Below are positions 13,210 to 13,964 of a DNA stretch of 13,964 nt, one piece after another. Each line of letters begins with the position of its first letter. The stretch's first letter is position 1. Below the pieces are notes generated by a model. The model did not search any database, was not told the DNA's origin, and saw only the letters and a program-made list of their open reading frames with translations. Source of the DNA: Promethearchaeota archaeon (lineage in GTDB: Archaea; Asgardarchaeota; Lokiarchaeia; Sigynarchaeales; SOKP01). Where the stretch lies: positions 1 through 13,964 of the forward strand of contig JAEOTV010000154.1 in the NCBI GenBank assembly GCA_016839635.1, in the 5' to 3' direction. A program made the translations under genes and the position numbers.

Positions 13210-13964
13210 TTGAGTGAAAAACTTAAAGGTTATAGAGGAGAAGGTAAAAAACTTCTAGAAAAGAATAAATTAGAAATATGGGACATTGTCCAAATTACCA
13301 CTGAAAAAACTCAATATGAAGGTATTATTTTACCTAGAATTGAACATTCAGCCCCAAATTTCATTAACATTAAATTAGAAAACAATTATAATATTGGGGT
13401 TAAGGTTTCTGAAATCCAAGAAATCAAAAAGATTGGAAAAAGAGAAGCGTCTTATAAAATACCCCAAAAAGAATTTCCATACAATAAAGATCTCCCTAAT
13501 GTAAAATTATTGGGAACTGGTGGAACTATAGCATCAAGGTTGGATTATACTACAGGAGCAGTGATTCCTTCCTTTACTCCAGGAGAATTATACAGTGCTG
13601 TTCCAGAATTGGCAGAAATATGTAATCTTGAATGTGAAATCGTATTTGAAATTCTTTCTGAAAATATGAAACCTGAATATTGGCAACAATTAGCAGAAAA
13701 AATTAAAGAAGCAGCAAATTCAGGAATCGAGGGGATTATGATTAGTCATGGAACTGATACAATGTCATTTACTAGTGCTGCTCTTTCATTCATGCTAAAG
13801 GATCTATCAATCCCCGTTGTTTTAGTTGGAAGTCAACGGAGTTCTGATAGACCTTCCTCTGATGCTGCTTTAAACCTAATGAATGCTGCAGTCGTAGCAA
13901 ATTCAGATATTGCAGAAGTTGTAGTGTGCATGCTCGGATCTGCATCTCACGATTATGGATTAAT
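13210..13964 (+). CDS. gatD: Glu-tRNA(Gln) amidotransferase subunit D, 5' part
   Basis: At least 251 codons, cut by the window end. GatD is an L-asparaginase-like enzyme that frees ammonia from an amide donor and channels it to GatE. The TTG start at 13210 follows the gatE stop with no gap. The N-terminal small barrel domain (about 1-80, WDIVQITTEKTQYEGIILPR) is typical of GatD and absent from free asparaginases. The AnsA-like domain begins near 96 with LLGTGGTIASR, whose T106 is the likely first catalytic threonine. ISHGTDTM (178-185) supplies the T182-D183 pair. VLVGSQRSSDRPSSDAALNL (205-224) follows. The catalytic lysine expected shortly after residue 251 is outside the window. Order gatE-gatD with shared translation signals suggests equal expression of the subunits. 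Confidence 0.95.
   Translation, partial: MSEKLKGYRGEGKKLLEKNKLEIWDIVQITTEKTQYEGIILPRIEHSAPNFINIKLENNYNIGVKVSEIQEIKKIGKREASYKIPQKEFPYNKDLPNVKLLGTGGTIASRLDYTTGAVIPSFTPGELYSAVPELAEICNLECEIVFEILSENMKPEYWQQLAEKIKEAANSGIEGIMISHGTDTMSFTSAALSFMLKDLSIPVVLVGSQRSSDRPSSDAALNLMNAAVVANSDIAEVVVCMLGSASHDYGL

Noticed and set aside
1..13964. tRNA genes, CRISPR arrays, insertion sequences, attachment sites
   Set aside because: I looked for T-loop-like motifs, regularly spaced direct repeats, transposase motifs with terminal inverted repeats and tRNA-end duplications in the gaps, and saw none.

Overview
This window reads as an AT-rich archaeal chromosome. Four things point to Archaea: a fibrillarin/Nop5 operon, the GatD/GatE amidotransferase pair, an archaeal type of RNase HII, and a COG1395-type HTH regulator. 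Most transcription units start with TATA-box promoters placed so that leaders are very short or absent. Shine-Dalgarno motifs appear mainly before internal operon genes (pyrK, gatD). An Asgard or related lineage is possible, but the sequence alone does not fix it.

Layout. Positions 1-59 (minus) hold the first codons of a divergent gene running off the window. Positions 249-818 encode an XRE-HTH protein with paired CBS domains, with an inverted repeat in its promoter. Positions 936-1937 encode a COG1395-type regulator. Positions 1900-2643 encode RNase HII (rnhB). Its catalytic GIDEAGRG motif is broken by 30 nt containing an in-frame stop. The insert and its flanks fold into a bulge-helix-bulge with the geometry of archaeal introns, and predicted splicing rebuilds the motif exactly. 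This is the main discovery of the window. On the minus strand, nop5 and flpA form the C/D-box methylation operon, convergent with rnhB and divergent from pyrD. On the plus strand, pyrD-pyrK encode the two subunits of a class 1B dihydroorotate dehydrogenase, followed by elp3 (tRNA wobble-uridine modification).

Positions 8160-11289 are an accessory-looking segment. It holds two homologous 360-residue proteins of unknown function with a ribbon-helix-helix-like N-terminus. Between them lies a purine-rich block on the minus strand with its own promoter-like and terminator-like signals, a candidate small RNA. A short, probably frameshifted gene remnant follows the second copy. The window ends with gatE and the 5' part of gatD, which together make Gln-tRNA(Gln) from Glu-tRNA(Gln).

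The core theme is RNA and translation: RNase HII, C/D-box RNP proteins, Elp3 and GatDE. Pyrimidine synthesis and several small regulators make up the rest. If the rnhB intron is real, expression of this gene depends on the tRNA splicing endonuclease and the RtcB-type ligase.
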